A stretch of DNA of 64,000 nucleotides from NCBI GenBank assembly GCA_963669155.1, contig OZ022580.1, positions 19,367,736-19,431,735 of the forward strand, in the 5' to 3' direction. Positions 62,261 through 64,000 of the stretch are shown one piece after another. The stretch's first letter is position 1; every line of letters starts with the position of its first letter. The DNA is from Arbacia lixula. Lineage: Eukaryota; Echinodermata; Echinoidea; Arbacioida; Arbaciidae. Made by a program: the position numbers and the translations under genes. The notes under the pieces are model-generated. The model was not told the DNA's origin and did not search any database. It worked only from the letters and a program-made list of their open reading frames with translations.

Positions 62261-63734
62261 TCACCATATGTCCGTGTGTGTAAGTCTAGGATGTATCATG
62301 TGCTGTATGTGTATGTATGCGGGTGTATGTGACTGTGTATATGAATATATGTGTATGTGCGAATGATGTGTATGTGTGAATGATTATATGTGTATGTGTG
62401 TGTATAATTGTAAGGGTGTGTCTGTATGTGTGTATGTTATATGTCTGCATATTACTACTTCTGTATGTACGTATGTGTCTTTGTATTGAATATTCTTCTG
62501 ATATCATGAACAGAGCATAAGACATCAATAATACTACCTCAAAATATTTGGTGACATTCTGATCATTTTCCATATTTGGGGACACGCTGGGACAAGGTCG
62601 TGAAACGCCATATCATTTTTAGTACCATAGGCAAGTGAAATATGTATCAAATCAATGGGTTTTTTTGTTTAGTACTGTAAAGGTTAATCGAAACATGTTT
62701 ATTGGGAATCAAACATGCGGAAATAACGGCACACGTGTGAATATGGATGTCAACAACACACTTTATGTGTTCACATGCTCGTCAACGTTGACCTAATTAG
62801 TACAAGAAAAGAAATTAAATCACATTCATTGTTGTGTGTTAAACATTACACATCGGCCCTCAGTAGGAAAGCGTGCGACGGGGTGAGATAAGAGATCAGA
62901 GTAACGCTTATTGGAGTGTTACTTATCAGGCCATGAATCCATATTTTTAATTTTCTTTGTACATTATTTCCCCTTGAATGCCGAGCGCTTAGGCCACATA
63001 AAACATCCTCATATACGTCATGTTCGTACGCACGTACGCTCGCACGCACGCACACGTACAACATCGCTGTTTCGTACAATCACACGCGCGCGCACACAAA
63101 CACACACACGCACACGCGCACACCCACTCCCATACACACACTCACAGCCACACATGCGCAGAAAGCGCTCATACAAATTATGTTTATCTCCGGGATCTTA
63201 TTATGTTTGTGTACAAGCCCGTTATAGTCCCATATGGCAATGTATGGCCTAAGCCTAGGAGTGAAATGTGTACCAAAAAGTTTTTTTTTATTTTGAAAGA
63301 AACGACGTAAAAAAAAAACTTGCGTCACAATGTAGTCAATCCAAAATTATTGGAATCAGTGATATTACACCACTACGTTTATCCCTGCTTTGATTGCAGA
63401 AACACAATTCTTTGTGATATGCATTTAACAAATTGATTATTATTTTTAAAAAGTTAGTTTAGTGCATGGAGTCGGTTGGTTCTTATTCTCTTTCAAGAAT
63501 AAGGAAACGGTCTATTAGCTATTTATGCGTGTGTGTTCAGGAATCACATAATTATATTGTACCCATTAGTGTGTGGGAGGGGGTATGTGTGTGTGTGTGT
63601 GTCTGTGTGTGGGGGTGTGCGTACATGTATGTATCTGTTTGTGTGTGTGTGAGAGAGAGAGGGGGAGCCCATTTTTCAGCATAATGTTCTTTTTATATGA
63701 CGCACAACCTTGAACACACAAGCAATGTACTCAC
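62261..63734. other. Intergenic DNA rich in TG/CA repeats
   Basis: TGTATGTGTGTA-type repeats 62270-62480, CA/CG-rich 63020-63135, and GT/GA repeats 63580-63665. No gene recognised. Confidence 0.6.
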
Positions 63735-63870
63735 ACGACACGATCCGATCAGCTGTACGATTGCGCGACTGGCTGAATCGCAGGACCCGGTCAATGGATT
63801 TGTGCAAAGAAGGTGACATCACATTTCAATTTGCAGGCCCTTGCGACAGTAGAATCGTGGTAACATCGCG
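63735..63870 (+). repeat. Dispersed repeat family, copy 2
   Basis: GATCCGATCAGCTGTACGAT, CGACTGGCTGAATCGCA and GGATTTGTGCAAAGAAGGTG, ACATCACATTTC match the reverse complement of 22798-22945. The 74-codon frame across it has no support as a gene. Confidence 0.7.
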
Positions 63871-64000
63871 TCGTTTAACGGGGGCCCTTACATCACTTCA
63901 TTTCAAAAGGAAAACGAGAGCCGATTATGCCTAAAATAAGAGCAAAATTAAATGAGAGCGACAAGGCCTGTTCATGAGTATTTGATTTTCGCATATTAAT

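Overview
The window is eukaryotic nuclear DNA from an animal. The coding content is split into short exons by kilobase introns with GT..AG borders. Non-coding DNA is crowded with MITE-like hairpins, a tRNA-type SINE, di- and trinucleotide microsatellites, poly-G/C runs and a dense TACATGTA/TGTACA word bias. This fits a marine invertebrate, most likely an echinoderm or another non-vertebrate deuterostome; the phylum is an inference, not a proof.

There is one confidently recognised gene: the 3' roughly 85-90% of a Hook-family dynein adaptor (HOOK1/2/3 homologue), on the + strand from 9200 to the stop codon at 33187-33189. Fourteen constitutive exons, plus one probable Ser-rich cassette exon, join in perfect phase to 622 residues (645 with the cassette). 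The N-terminal ~95-100 residues of the Hook domain are not found in the window and presumably lie on exons to the left. The protein reads in order: end of the Hook domain, the helix that binds dynein light intermediate chain, a long coiled coil, and the conserved C-terminal cargo-binding region.

Layout. 1-3566: a large imperfect foldback repeat. 3567-9199: Hook intron (or upstream DNA) with MITEs, a TTAA-flanked element and an exact 602-bp tandem duplication. 9200-33189: Hook exons and introns, with a nested transposon (16684-18016) that carries a zinc-finger first exon, a SINE whose tail runs into an exon acceptor, and several hairpin MITEs. 33190-39917: AT-rich DNA without genes, possibly a long 3' UTR. 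39918-64000: gene-poor DNA with a mariner-type MITE, long (TC)n, (GTA)n, (GAA)n and (TG)n arrays, minisatellites and CpG-dense patches; no gene is recognised there.

The most unusual observation is that at least five separate exon edges of the Hook gene have been tandemly duplicated into the adjacent intron. The duplicated unit always straddles the splice junction, so the introns carry rows of decaying copies of real splice donors (after the exons ending at 12554, 15560 and 19822) or acceptors (before the exons starting at 9200 and 31369). The arrays differ clearly in age, which suggests a recurrent process rather than one event.
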